6,125 bases of DNA from Acidobacteriota bacterium (GCA_947465275.1 CANIAI010000159.1:1-6125), one strand, 5' to 3'. Shown: positions 1-5,638, counted from the stretch's first letter. The notes: a model not told the origin generated them from the sequence alone. Made by a program: numbers and translations.

Positions 1-147
1 GACCAGCGCCTCGGTGCCGCGGCTGATGCCGGTGTAGAGCGTGCGGACGAGGACGTCGCCCGGCCCGCGCGCGGGCAATGGCTCGGCGCGGATCTCCCCG
101 CGTCCGGGCGCGATCGCCCAGTAGGCGTCAGTCGTCACGGCGCTCAT
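1..147 (-). CDS. Zinc-type medium-chain alcohol dehydrogenase, N-terminal fragment
   Basis: Only the first 49 residues are inside the window; the frame is open through base 1. The start is the ATG read from base 147, with an SD-like GTGGAA about nine bases upstream. The peptide contains A-P-G-R-G-E-I-R at about residues 13-20, P-G-D-V-L-V-R-T-L-Y at 29-38 and G-I-S-R-G-T-E at 40-46. This is the opening of the GroES-like domain in zinc-binding medium-chain dehydrogenases of the COG1063 type, many of which carry ISRGTE at this place. Such enzymes oxidise or reduce an alcohol/carbonyl pair with NAD(P) in the cytoplasm. The Cys/His zinc ligands and the Rossmann domain lie outside, so substrate and cofactor cannot be judged. 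It is divergent from the phosphatidyltransferase gene, with 38 bases between the starts. A longer plus-strand reading of that neighbour would overlap this gene; the good family match here argues against it. Confidence 0.82.
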   Translation of the reverse strand, partial: MSAVTTDAYWAIAPGRGEIRAEPLPARGPGDVLVRTLYTGISRGTEALV

Positions 148-185
148 TCTGGCGTGTTCCACCCGCGCGATACAATCCCCGCACC
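148..185. promoter_or_regulatory. Divergent promoter spacer, dehydrogenase / phosphatidyltransferase
   Basis: This 38-base gap must serve both flanking genes if each has its own promoter. On the plus strand TACAAT at 171-176 is a good -10 box (one mismatch to TATAAT), only nine bases before the GTG at 186, so that mRNA would be leaderless or nearly so. No clear -35 is visible. The minus strand of the same box reads TTGTAT, a weak -10 that could serve the dehydrogenase. Also on the minus strand, GTATCG is followed by GTGGAACA (155-162) just before the dehydrogenase ATG; both words recur in the spacer at 1570-1622. The promoter call rests on inspection only. Confidence 0.5.
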
Positions 186-905
186 GTGCCTCCCGCCCGT
201 CAGCAACTGCTCTTCTTCGGCCTGATCGGCGCCAGCGTCGTCACCGGTCTCGCCACGCTGCTCGCCCGCGTGGCCGGCCCGGCCGGCGCGTTCGCGCCGC
301 TGGTGTCCGCCCTCGTCTATATCGCCGTGCTCGCCGTGGCGCTGGCCGGCATCGACCGTCACCACCTGTTCCCGCGACTCGGCACCGCGAACCTGGTCAC
401 GCTGCTCCGCACGATCCTGGTCTCGGTGCTCGCGGGCTGGCTGGTCGTGCGCGACCCCGGACCCATTGCGCTCGTGGCCACCGTGCTTGCGACGATCGCG
501 GCCTGTCTCGATGCCTGGGACGGCCCGCTCGCCCGCCGTTCGGGCATGGCGAGCGCGTTCGGCGCGCGCTTCGACATGGAGGTCGACGCGCTCTTCATCC
601 TCGTGCTCTCGGCGCTGGCGTGGCGGTGGGACAAGGCGGGCGCCTGGGTGCTGCTCTCGGGCGCGCTCCGGTACCTGTTCGTCGCGGCGTCGTGGGGGCT
701 GCCCTGGCTCAACGCGCCGCTCGGCCCGAGCCTGCGGCGGAAGACGATCTGCGTGGTGCAGATCGTCGGGCTGATCGTGGCGATCGCACCGGTCATCACG
801 CGGCCGCTGAGCGAGATGGCGGCCGGGCTGACGCTGGTGCTGCTGGCATGGTCGTTCGTGGTGGATGTCGCGTGGCTGGCCCGCGCGCGTGCCGCGTCCG
901 CCTAG
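186..905 (+). CDS. CDP-alcohol phosphatidyltransferase family membrane protein
   Basis: This 239-residue integral membrane enzyme of the inner membrane would transfer a phosphatidyl group from a CDP-linked lipid to an alcohol acceptor, or a related polar-head reaction. The family signature D-x2-D-G-x2-A-R-x8-G-x3-D-x3-D is complete, with D109, D112, G113, A116, R117, G126, D130 and D134; the aspartates bind the catalytic metals. N69, T72 and R75 fit the conserved N-x2-T-x2-R patch ahead of it. About six to eight hydrophobic segments are spread over residues 8-231, as in PgsA-like proteins. I chose the GTG at 186: an ATG in frame at 78 would add an Arg/Ser-rich, non-family tail and overlap the divergent dehydrogenase. 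No clear SD precedes the GTG, which fits a nearly leaderless message from the TACAAT box. The acceptor alcohol cannot be read from sequence. It converges on ribA with a 19-base gap and no T-tract terminator. Confidence 0.88.
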   Translation: MPPARQQLLFFGLIGASVVTGLATLLARVAGPAGAFAPLVSALVYIAVLAVALAGIDRHHLFPRLGTANLVTLLRTILVSVLAGWLVVRDPGPIALVATVLATIAACLDAWDGPLARRSGMASAFGARFDMEVDALFILVLSALAWRWDKAGAWVLLSGALRYLFVAASWGLPWLNAPLGPSLRRKTICVVQIVGLIVAIAPVITRPLSEMAAGLTLVLLAWSFVVDVAWLARARAASA

Positions 906-924
906 GAGGGCGGCTCCGGCGGGC

Positions 925-1569
925 CTAGAGGGACGAGAGCTGGTGGCCCAGCTTGTCCTTCTTGGTCTGCAGGTAGCGCTGGTTCGATGCCGAGGCCGGA
1001 ATCTCGATCGGCAGCCGCTCGCTGACGACGAGCCCATCGGTCACCGCGGCCAGCTTCTTCGGGTTGTTGCTGAGCAGCCGCACCGACCGGATGCCGAGGT
1101 CCCGCAGCATCAGGATCGCGACGCTGTAGTCGCGCAGGTCGGCGTCGAAGCCGAGCCGGTGATTCGCCTCGACCGTGTCGTACCCCTGCTCCTGCAGCGC
1201 GTACGCCTTGATCTTGTTGGCGAGCCCGATGCCGCGCCCTTCCTGGTTCAGGTAGAGGACGGCGCCCCGTCCTTCGCTGATGACCCGGCGCATCGCCGTG
1301 TGCAACTGCGCGCCGCAATCACAGCGCGCCGACCCGAAGATGTCGCCGGTGAGGCAGGCCGAGTGGAGCCGGACGACCACGTCCTCCCCCGCGCCGATCT
1401 CGCCGTGCACCATCGCCACGTGCGTTTCGCCGTCGCGCGTGTCTTCGAAGACGTGCACCGTGAAGGGGCCGTACTCGGTCGGCAGCGCGGCCGTGGCGAC
1501 CCGCCGGACGTGCGGAGCTCCCCGCAGGCGGGCGAGGAGTCTGCGAACGGCGCGGGTGAATGCCTGCAT
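925..1569 (-). CDS. ribA: GTP cyclohydrolase II (stand-alone RibA)
   Basis: The protein opens the imidazole ring of GTP, releasing formate and pyrophosphate to give the 2,5-diaminopyrimidinone phosphate that starts riboflavin synthesis. It acts in the cytoplasm as a zinc enzyme. With the ATG read from 1569 it has 214 residues, close to E. coli RibA and without a fused RibB domain. The zinc ligands are C72, C83 and C85 in H-S-A-C-L-T-G-D and R-C-D-C-G. The GTP-binding N-Q-E-G-R-G-I-G-L run begins at about residue 108. D-T-V-E-A-N follows at about 131-136, F-D-A-D-L-R-D-Y at about 141-148 includes the expected catalytic Arg 146, and N-N-P-K-K lies near 168-172. Upstream in-frame starts at 1674 (ATG) and 1602 (GTG) exist. 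The first would overlap the divergent gene's coding sequence and adds a non-family tail; the second is possible. Only an AGG touching the ATG resembles an SD. It could serve primary riboflavin synthesis or a specialised flavin/pterin pathway. Confidence 0.95.
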   Translation of the reverse strand: MQAFTRAVRRLLARLRGAPHVRRVATAALPTEYGPFTVHVFEDTRDGETHVAMVHGEIGAGEDVVVRLHSACLTGDIFGSARCDCGAQLHTAMRRVISEGRGAVLYLNQEGRGIGLANKIKAYALQEQGYDTVEANHRLGFDADLRDYSVAILMLRDLGIRSVRLLSNNPKKLAAVTDGLVVSERLPIEIPASASNQRYLQTKKDKLGHQLSSL

Positions 1570-1622
1570 CCTGATGACGGTCTTGGGCTTTGGTCGAACC
1601 ACGAGGTATCGTGGAACAACGC
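1570..1622. promoter_or_regulatory. Divergent promoter spacer, ribA / LtaS-like gene
   Basis: This 53-base gap separates two start codons on opposite strands. It holds a perfect inverted repeat with 6-base arms, CCACGA (1599-1604) and TCGTGG (1609-1614), around GGTA, which could be an operator or part of a bidirectional promoter. TATCGT at 1607-1612 is a plausible plus-strand -10, with TTGGGC at 1583-1588 as a poor -35 eighteen bases away. Transcription would then begin only a few bases before the ATG at 1623. GTGGAACA at 1611-1618 repeats the word found before the dehydrogenase start in the first divergent spacer. Its GTGGAA part may act as an SD for the plus-strand gene. Confidence 0.45.
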
Positions 1623-3296
1623 ATGTCCATGGTAACAGACCGGCCGCCCCGCTGGCCGGGGCTTCGGCTGGCATTCGCCCTGCTCGTCCTCGACGTCGCC
1701 CTCACCTTCCAGAACATCTGGCCCACGCCCGGGGTGAAATGGACCGGCGGACTCTCGGTCGAGCTCGGGGCCTGCCTGCTGCTCTTCGGCGCGCTTGCCG
1801 CCTGGCGCGGGCGCGTGCCCCGGCTGCTGATTGGTGCGCTGGCGGCGTTGGGGGTGCTGCTCGTGCTCGGCCGCTACGCCGTGGTGACCGCGCCCGCCCT
1901 GTTCGGCCGTGACGTGAACCTCTACTGGGACCTCCGCCACGTCCCCAACGTCATCGCGATGCTGGCCCGGCCGGCGTCGTGGCCGCTGACGGTCGCCGTG
2001 CTACTCGCCGTGATTGCCATCCCGGGCGCGATCTTCCTGGTGCTGCGGCGCGCGCTGCGCGAAGTGGCGGGCGCGATGATCGAGACGCCCGAACGCCGCG
2101 CCCTCGCGGGCCTCGGCGCGCTGCTCGTGGTGCTCTTCGCCGCGCAGCGGCTGACCGCCCCGACCGGTGAGTGGGAAGGGTGGACGGAGCACCGGCTCGC
2201 GGGGGTCCTCGACTTCCCGTCGCCGGTCTCGGCCACGTACGCCGGGCAGATTCGGACGCTGAGCCGGCAGCTCTCGGGCGCCGCCGCGGCGGCCATCGGC
2301 CCGAGTCCCGACCTGCAGGCCTCGCTCGACGGCGTGCAGGGGGCGGACGTCGTTGTCTTCTTCGTCGAGTCGTACGGCGCCGTCGCGTACGACCGCCCCG
2401 CCTTCCGCGATGCGTTGCGCGGCGCACGTGCCCGGCTCGCCACCGACATCGCCGCGAGCGGTCGTGATGTCGTGTCGGCCTTCGTCACCTCGCCCACGTT
2501 CGGCGGCGGTTCGTGGCTGGCCCACATCAGCCTGCTCTCGGGCATCGACGTGAAGGACGAGGACACCAACCAGATCCTGCTGACGCAGCAGCGCGAGACG
2601 GTGGTGTCGAGCTTCCGGAGCCGCGGTTACCGCACGGTCGCGGTGATGCCCGGCATCCAGACCAGCTGGCCCGAGGGGAACTTCTACCACTTCGACCAGA
2701 TCTACGGCGAGATCCAGCTGGCGTACCCGGGTCCGCAGTTCGGCTGGTGGGCGGTGCCCGACCAGTACAGCATCGCGCGCATGGACGCCAACGAACTCGA
2801 GAAGCGCGACCGCCGCCCCGTGTTCGTCTTCATGCCCGGGGTGACGACGCATACGCCGTTCAGCCCCACGGCGCCCTATCAGCCCGACTGGCAGCGCATC
2901 CTGACGAGCGATCCGTACCCGAATGACCAGGCGGTCGCGGCGCTCTCGCAGGAGCCTGACTGGCTCGACCTCGGCCCGAGCTACACGCGTGCGCTCGAGT
3001 ACGTCTACGAGTCGATTGGCGGCTACCTGCGCAACCGCCACGATCGCGACCTCGTCTTCGTCGTCATCGGCGACCACCAGCCGCCGGCGATGGTCAGCGG
3101 CCAGGGGGCCTCGTGGGACGTGCCGGTGCACATCATCGCCAGCCGTCCCGACCTGCTCGCGCGCCTGCAGCGCAGCGGCTTCGTCGCCGGCCTGGAACCG
3201 CCGCGTGCGCCGATCAGCCGCATGCACACGCTCGCGACGACGCTGCTCGAGGCGTTCAGTGGCGACGCGCGTCCGGCGGGCACCCCCGCCGAGTAG
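1623..3296 (+). CDS. LTA synthase-like, sulfatase-fold membrane transferase/hydrolase
   Basis: This 557-residue protein has five predicted membrane helices (about residues 14-29, 44-61, 67-90, 119-141 and 160-176) and then a large extracytoplasmic domain of the alkaline phosphatase/sulfatase superfamily, as in LtaS-type phosphoglycerol transferases. Likely metal and active-site residues are visible. E249 is in V-F-F-V-E-S-Y, S297 in F-G-G-G-S-W where LtaS has its nucleophilic Thr, H410 in T-T-H-T-P-F, and D484-H485 in G-D-H-Q-P. This pattern suits transfer or hydrolysis of a phospho-alcohol from a lipid at the outer face of the inner membrane; the substrate is unknown. The CDP-alcohol phosphatidyltransferase nearby could supply a phosphatidyl donor (inference). 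I chose the ATG at 1623, preceded by GTGGAA five to seven bases upstream. In-frame starts at 1590 (ATG), 1611 (GTG, with GAGG before it) and 1629 (ATG) are alternatives. A true sulfatase is less likely because there is no C/S-x-P-x-R signature. Confidence 0.82.
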   Translation: MSMVTDRPPRWPGLRLAFALLVLDVALTFQNIWPTPGVKWTGGLSVELGACLLLFGALAAWRGRVPRLLIGALAALGVLLVLGRYAVVTAPALFGRDVNLYWDLRHVPNVIAMLARPASWPLTVAVLLAVIAIPGAIFLVLRRALREVAGAMIETPERRALAGLGALLVVLFAAQRLTAPTGEWEGWTEHRLAGVLDFPSPVSATYAGQIRTLSRQLSGAAAAAIGPSPDLQASLDGVQGADVVVFFVESYGAVAYDRPAFRDALRGARARLATDIAASGRDVVSAFVTSPTFGGGSWLAHISLLSGIDVKDEDTNQILLTQQRETVVSSFRSRGYRTVAVMPGIQTSWPEGNFYHFDQIYGEIQLAYPGPQFGWWAVPDQYSIARMDANELEKRDRRPVFVFMPGVTTHTPFSPTAPYQPDWQRILTSDPYPNDQAVAALSQEPDWLDLGPSYTRALEYVYESIGGYLRNRHDRDLVFVVIGDHQPPAMVSGQGASWDVPVHIIASRPDLLARLQRSGFVAGLEPPRAPISRMHTLATTLLEAFSGDARPAGTPAE

Positions 3297-3319
3297 CCTC
3301 AGGTCCGCACGCCTGCCAC

Positions 3320-3344
3320 GCGCGCCGCCGCGGTCGCGGCGCGC
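3320..3344 (+). terminator. GC-rich hairpin after the LtaS-like gene
   Basis: Nine-base arms GCGCGCCGC (3320-3328) and GCGGCGCGC (3336-3344) pair perfectly around a 7-base loop, starting 24 bases after the stop codon. The position fits a transcription terminator for the membrane enzyme. No T-tract follows, so an intrinsic terminator of the classical kind is not shown; in GC-rich genomes such stems may only pause polymerase or protect the 3' end. Confidence 0.45.
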
Positions 3345-3361
3345 CGGACGCCGTCCCCCAC

Positions 3362-3379
3362 CGAATGCGCCGCCATTCG
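3362..3379. repeat. Short inverted repeat in the 3297-3433 gap
   Basis: CGAATG (3362-3367) and CATTCG (3374-3379) form a perfect six-base stem around CGCCGC. It stands between the presumed terminator and the leader of the secreted-protein gene. It could be an operator or a leader stem. The arms are less GC-rich than the surroundings, which makes chance pairing a little less likely, but six bases is short. Confidence 0.35.
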
Positions 3380-3394
3380 TGCGGCAGGCCGAGG

Positions 3395-3428
3395 CACCAC
3401 CCTTGCCCCACGCCCACCCAAGGGGGTG
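3395..3428 (+). promoter_or_regulatory. Leader hairpin covering the ribosome binding site
   Basis: The SD of the next gene is the strong run AAGGGGGTG (3420-3428), ending five bases before the ATG at 3434. Upstream CACC (3395-3398) and CCCTTG (3400-3405) can pair with GGTG (3425-3428) and CAAGGG (3419-3424): ten pairs, one bulged A at 3399 and a 13-base loop. A competing local stem pairs CACCC (3415-3419) with GGGTG (3424-3428). Either fold would hide the SD, so translation may depend on unfolding or on a bound factor. No known riboswitch class is recognised. Confidence 0.4.
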
Positions 3429-3433
3429 TCACC

Positions 3434-4336
3434 ATGTACGGAACGATTCGGTCTCGATGGCTCGTGCGCACGCTGCTGTTCGCCGCGCTGGTCCTGCTGC
3501 CCGGCCGCGCCGGCGCGCAGATGAACTTCGCGGGCGTCTGGGTGCCGCTGTTCTCCGAGGACGTCGACGAGCGCATTCCCGGCCCGGCCGTCGGCGACTA
3601 CCTGGGGCTGCCGATCACCGACGCCGCGCGCATGCGCGCCGACACCTGGGACGCGTCACTGCTCACGCTGCCCGAACACCAGTGCATCCCGCACCCCTCG
3701 GCCTACGGGTTCCGCGGCATCGGCAACCTGCGCATCTGGAACGTCGTCGACGACCAGACGCAGAAGCTCATCGCCATCAATACGCAGATTCAGTGGATGG
3801 AACAGAAGCGCCGCATCTGGATGGACGGGCGTCCGCACCCGCCCGCCTGGGCCGCGCACACGTGGCAGGGCTTCTCGGCCGGACGGTGGGAGGGCGAGAC
3901 GCTCGTGGTCACCACCACGCACCTCAAGGCCGGCTGGATTCGCCGCAACGGGCTGCCGTTGAGCGACATGGCCACGATGGAAGACCGTTTCATCCGGCAC
4001 GGTGACCTGCTCACCCATGTCTCGATCGTGAGCGATCCGTTCTACCTGACCGAGCCGCTCGTGAAGACCAATGGCTTCCGCAAGAGCCTCACGGCGCAGG
4101 TGCTGCCGTATCCCTGCGAGTCGGTTGACGAGGTCGTGCGAGAGGCCGGCAGCGTGCCCCACCACCTGCCGGGCCAGAACCCGTTCCTGCACGAGTTCGC
4201 GGATCGCTTCCACCTGCCGTTCGGGGCCACACGCGGCGGCGCGGAGACGGCCGACCCCAACTACCTGCGACAGCTGGCGGACTCACCGGCCAGCCCGGGA
4301 CGGGATTTGCACCGCGGAGGGCATGCCCACTCCTGA
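3434..4336 (+). CDS. Secreted protein of an uncharacterised family
   Basis: The 300-residue product begins with a clear signal peptide: basic residues at 6-12, a hydrophobic core at about 13-22, and an A-G-A cleavage site before Q29. The mature protein therefore lies in the periplasm or outside. I recognise the overall pattern from many acidobacterial and proteobacterial proteins of unknown function: N-F-A-G-V-W just after the signal, a run W-M-D-G-R-P-H-P at 129-136, G-R-W-E-G-E-T-L-V-V-T at 150-160, a D-R-F-I-R at 184-188, and D-P-F-Y-L-T at 201-206. No catalytic motif can be named. Two Cys (84 and 228) in the mature part could form a disulfide. The C-terminus is His-rich (H293, H297, H299). 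The start is fixed by the SD at 3420-3428. A longer in-frame start at 3113 would lie within the preceding gene and lose the signal peptide. Its last 14 bases overlap the reductase gene, which suggests joint expression. Confidence 0.85.
   Translation: MYGTIRSRWLVRTLLFAALVLLPGRAGAQMNFAGVWVPLFSEDVDERIPGPAVGDYLGLPITDAARMRADTWDASLLTLPEHQCIPHPSAYGFRGIGNLRIWNVVDDQTQKLIAINTQIQWMEQKRRIWMDGRPHPPAWAAHTWQGFSAGRWEGETLVVTTTHLKAGWIRRNGLPLSDMATMEDRFIRHGDLLTHVSIVSDPFYLTEPLVKTNGFRKSLTAQVLPYPCESVDEVVREAGSVPHHLPGQNPFLHEFADRFHLPFGATRGGAETADPNYLRQLADSPASPGRDLHRGGHAHS
4316..4321 (+). promoter_or_regulatory. Ribosome binding site of the reductase gene, unusually close
   Basis: GGAGGG is a strong SD, but only one base separates it from the ATG at 4323, closer than usual. 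No other ATG, GTG or TTG start in this frame lies nearby. The site lies inside the end of the upstream gene, so ribosomes finishing that gene could restart here. Confidence 0.55.
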
Positions 4337-5132
4337 TTCCCGACCTGATGCACGTACCCGCTCCTTCGCGATCGTGACCGGCGCCTCGAGCGGGATCGGT
4401 CTCGAACTCGCCCGCCGCTGCGCGACGCACGGCTTCGACCTGCTGCTCTGCGCCGACGAGCCGCTCGATGACGCGGCCGCGATCTGTGCCCACGAGGGCG
4501 CGACGGTGGAAACGGTCCAGGCCGACCTGGCCACGACGGCCGGGGTCGAGGCGCTGGTCACCTCGGTCGGCGCGCGTCAGGTCGACGCGCTGCTCGCCAA
4601 TGCCGGGCACGGCCTCGGCCAGGCGTTCCTCGACCAGGACTTCGATGAGGTGCAGCACGTCATCGACACCAACATCACCGGCACGATCTACCTGATTCAC
4701 CAGGTGGGCCGCGCCATGCGGGCGCGCGGCGCCGGACGCATCCTGATCACGGGGTCGATCGCCGGCTACATGCCGGGCAGCTTCCACGCGGTCTACAACG
4801 GCTCGAAGGCGTTCATCGACTCATTCGCTTACGCGTTGCGCAACGAGCTGAAGGACAGCGGCGTGACGGTCACCTGCCTCATGCCCGGGGCCACCGAGAC
4901 GAACTTCTTCCGACGCGCGGGCATGGAGGACACCAAGGTCGGCACGTCGGAGAAGGACGACCCGGCCGATGTGGCCAGGGACGGCTTCGACGCCATGATG
5001 AGCGGCGAGGCCGAGGTGGTGAGCGGCTGGACGAACAAGGTGCAGACGACGATCGCGAACGTCACCCCGAACGAGATGCTCGCGGAACAGCACCGGAAGA
5101 TGGCGGAGCCGGGCTCCGGCCAGAAGAAGTAG
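4323..5132 (+). CDS. Short-chain dehydrogenase/reductase (DltE/YqjQ-like)
   Basis: This 269-residue classical SDR would reduce or oxidise an alcohol/carbonyl pair with a nicotinamide cofactor in the cytoplasm. The Rossmann motif T-G-A-S-S-G-I-G is at 19-26, N-A-G at 93-95, the structural N117 in D-T-N-I-T-G, the catalytic S145 in I-T-G-S-I-A-G, and Y158/K162 in Y-N-G-S-K. M-P-G-A-T-E-T-N-F at 187-195 closes the cofactor site. The length, and a C-terminal tail with K-M-A-E-P-G-S-G, fit the COG0300 group. After the second strand the protein reads C-A-D-E-P where relatives often have A-R-R, so preference for NAD over NADP is possible. The ATG at 4323 lies 14 bases inside the secreted-protein gene and directly after GGAGGG, which suggests translational coupling. 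The substrate is unknown. The gene ends 21 bases from the convergent small gene at 5154. Confidence 0.92.
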   Translation: MPTPDSRPDARTRSFAIVTGASSGIGLELARRCATHGFDLLLCADEPLDDAAAICAHEGATVETVQADLATTAGVEALVTSVGARQVDALLANAGHGLGQAFLDQDFDEVQHVIDTNITGTIYLIHQVGRAMRARGAGRILITGSIAGYMPGSFHAVYNGSKAFIDSFAYALRNELKDSGVTVTCLMPGATETNFFRRAGMEDTKVGTSEKDDPADVARDGFDAMMSGEAEVVSGWTNKVQTTIANVTPNEMLAEQHRKMAEPGSGQKK

Positions 5133-5153
5133 CGGTCATGCGGGGGGCGCCGG

Positions 5154-5549
5154 TCAGGCCGTGAGGGCACGGTCGGCGAGCGCCCGTCCGTGCTCACGGT
5201 CGTCCCACGATCGAATCTCGGCTTCGAGCTGCGTGCGCAGCGCCGTCTGGCTGGGGTCGTCGCTGAGGGCGCCGTAGGCATCGACGAGCAGCGCCCGCAG
5301 TCGGATAACGTCCTGCAGCAGGCCCGGCACGTCTTCACGCGCGTGCGCCATGAAGGCGGCGTCTGCCTCGACCTTCTGCCAGGCGAGCGCGTAGAGCGTC
5401 TTCGGCACGCGGAAGCCGCGTACGCACGGGTAGGTGCGGCCATCACCGATCGTGCTGGGGTACTTGTTCTCGAGCCGGCGGACCGGCCAGGGACCCGGCG
5501 AGGCGGCGCCGGCACGGGTGCGGATGACCTCGAGTTCCAAGCTGGTCAC
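5154..5549 (-). CDS. Small hypothetical protein, phage-type SPGPW / AHAxxDVP family
   Basis: With the GTG read from 5549 the product has 131 residues. An AAGGAG lies eight bases upstream, a far better start context than the ATG at 5618, whose extra 23 residues do not fit the family. Residues 17-21 are S-P-G-P-W, and residues 63-78 read D-A-A-F-M-A-H-A-R-E-D-V-P-G-L-L, followed by a helix rich in Leu, Arg and Asp. I know this pairing (an A-x-P-G-P-W start, then D-A-x-F-I-A-H-A-R-x-D-V-P-x-L-L) from many short proteins of phages and actinobacteria, with no assigned function. The middle part (about 25-50) probably forms short strands, and the end (about 96-125) a charged helix. No membrane segment, signal peptide or DNA-binding motif is seen. 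No phage structural or integrase gene lies in the window, so it may be a domesticated or lone transferred gene. Confidence 0.75.
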   Translation of the reverse strand: MTSLELEVIRTRAGAASPGPWPVRRLENKYPSTIGDGRTYPCVRGFRVPKTLYALAWQKVEADAAFMAHAREDVPGLLQDVIRLRALLVDAYGALSDDPSQTALRTQLEAEIRSWDDREHGRALADRALTA

Positions 5550-5557
5550 GACGGCGG

Positions 5558-5563
5558 CTCCTT
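5558..5563 (-). promoter_or_regulatory. Ribosome binding site deciding the 5549 start
   Basis: Read on the minus strand this is AAGGAG, a near-perfect SD, eight bases before the GTG at 5549-5547. It supports the shorter 131-residue protein over a start at 5618. Confidence 0.7.
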
Positions 5564-5638
5564 GGTGCGTCCGGCCATCCCCCGCGCCCTGCGCGCGAGG
5601 GAAGACCGGCCGCATCACCGGAATCGGCGTGACCCCGC

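Noticed and set aside
78..185. N-terminal extension of the phosphatidyltransferase to the ATG at 78
   Set aside because: The extra 36 residues are Arg/Ser-rich and unlike the family, and the region codes on the other strand for a convincing dehydrogenase N-terminus.
898..930. Possible terminator between the phosphatidyltransferase and ribA
   Set aside because: Short stems such as CCGCC/GGCGG (898-902, 909-913) exist, but they overlap the stop codon, have competing pairings and lack a T-tract.
1570..1674. N-terminal extension of RibA to the ATG read from 1674
   Set aside because: It would overlap about 50 bases of the divergent membrane-enzyme gene and adds 35 residues not expected in RibA.
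2001..3227. Long minus-strand open frame inside the LtaS-like gene
   Set aside because: Its product is Arg/His/Val-rich with no recognisable domain; it is the antisense shadow of a GC-rich gene with a clear active site.
3113..3433. Upstream extension of the secreted-protein frame
   Set aside because: It runs inside the LtaS-like gene in another frame, is Arg/Ala/His-rich like a shadow frame, and would bury the signal peptide and strong SD.
5104..5118. Inverted repeat CGGAGCC-G-GGCTCCG near the end of the reductase gene
   Set aside because: The central spacer is one base, so only about five pairs could form, and the sequence is explained by codons for the A-E-P-G-S-G tail.
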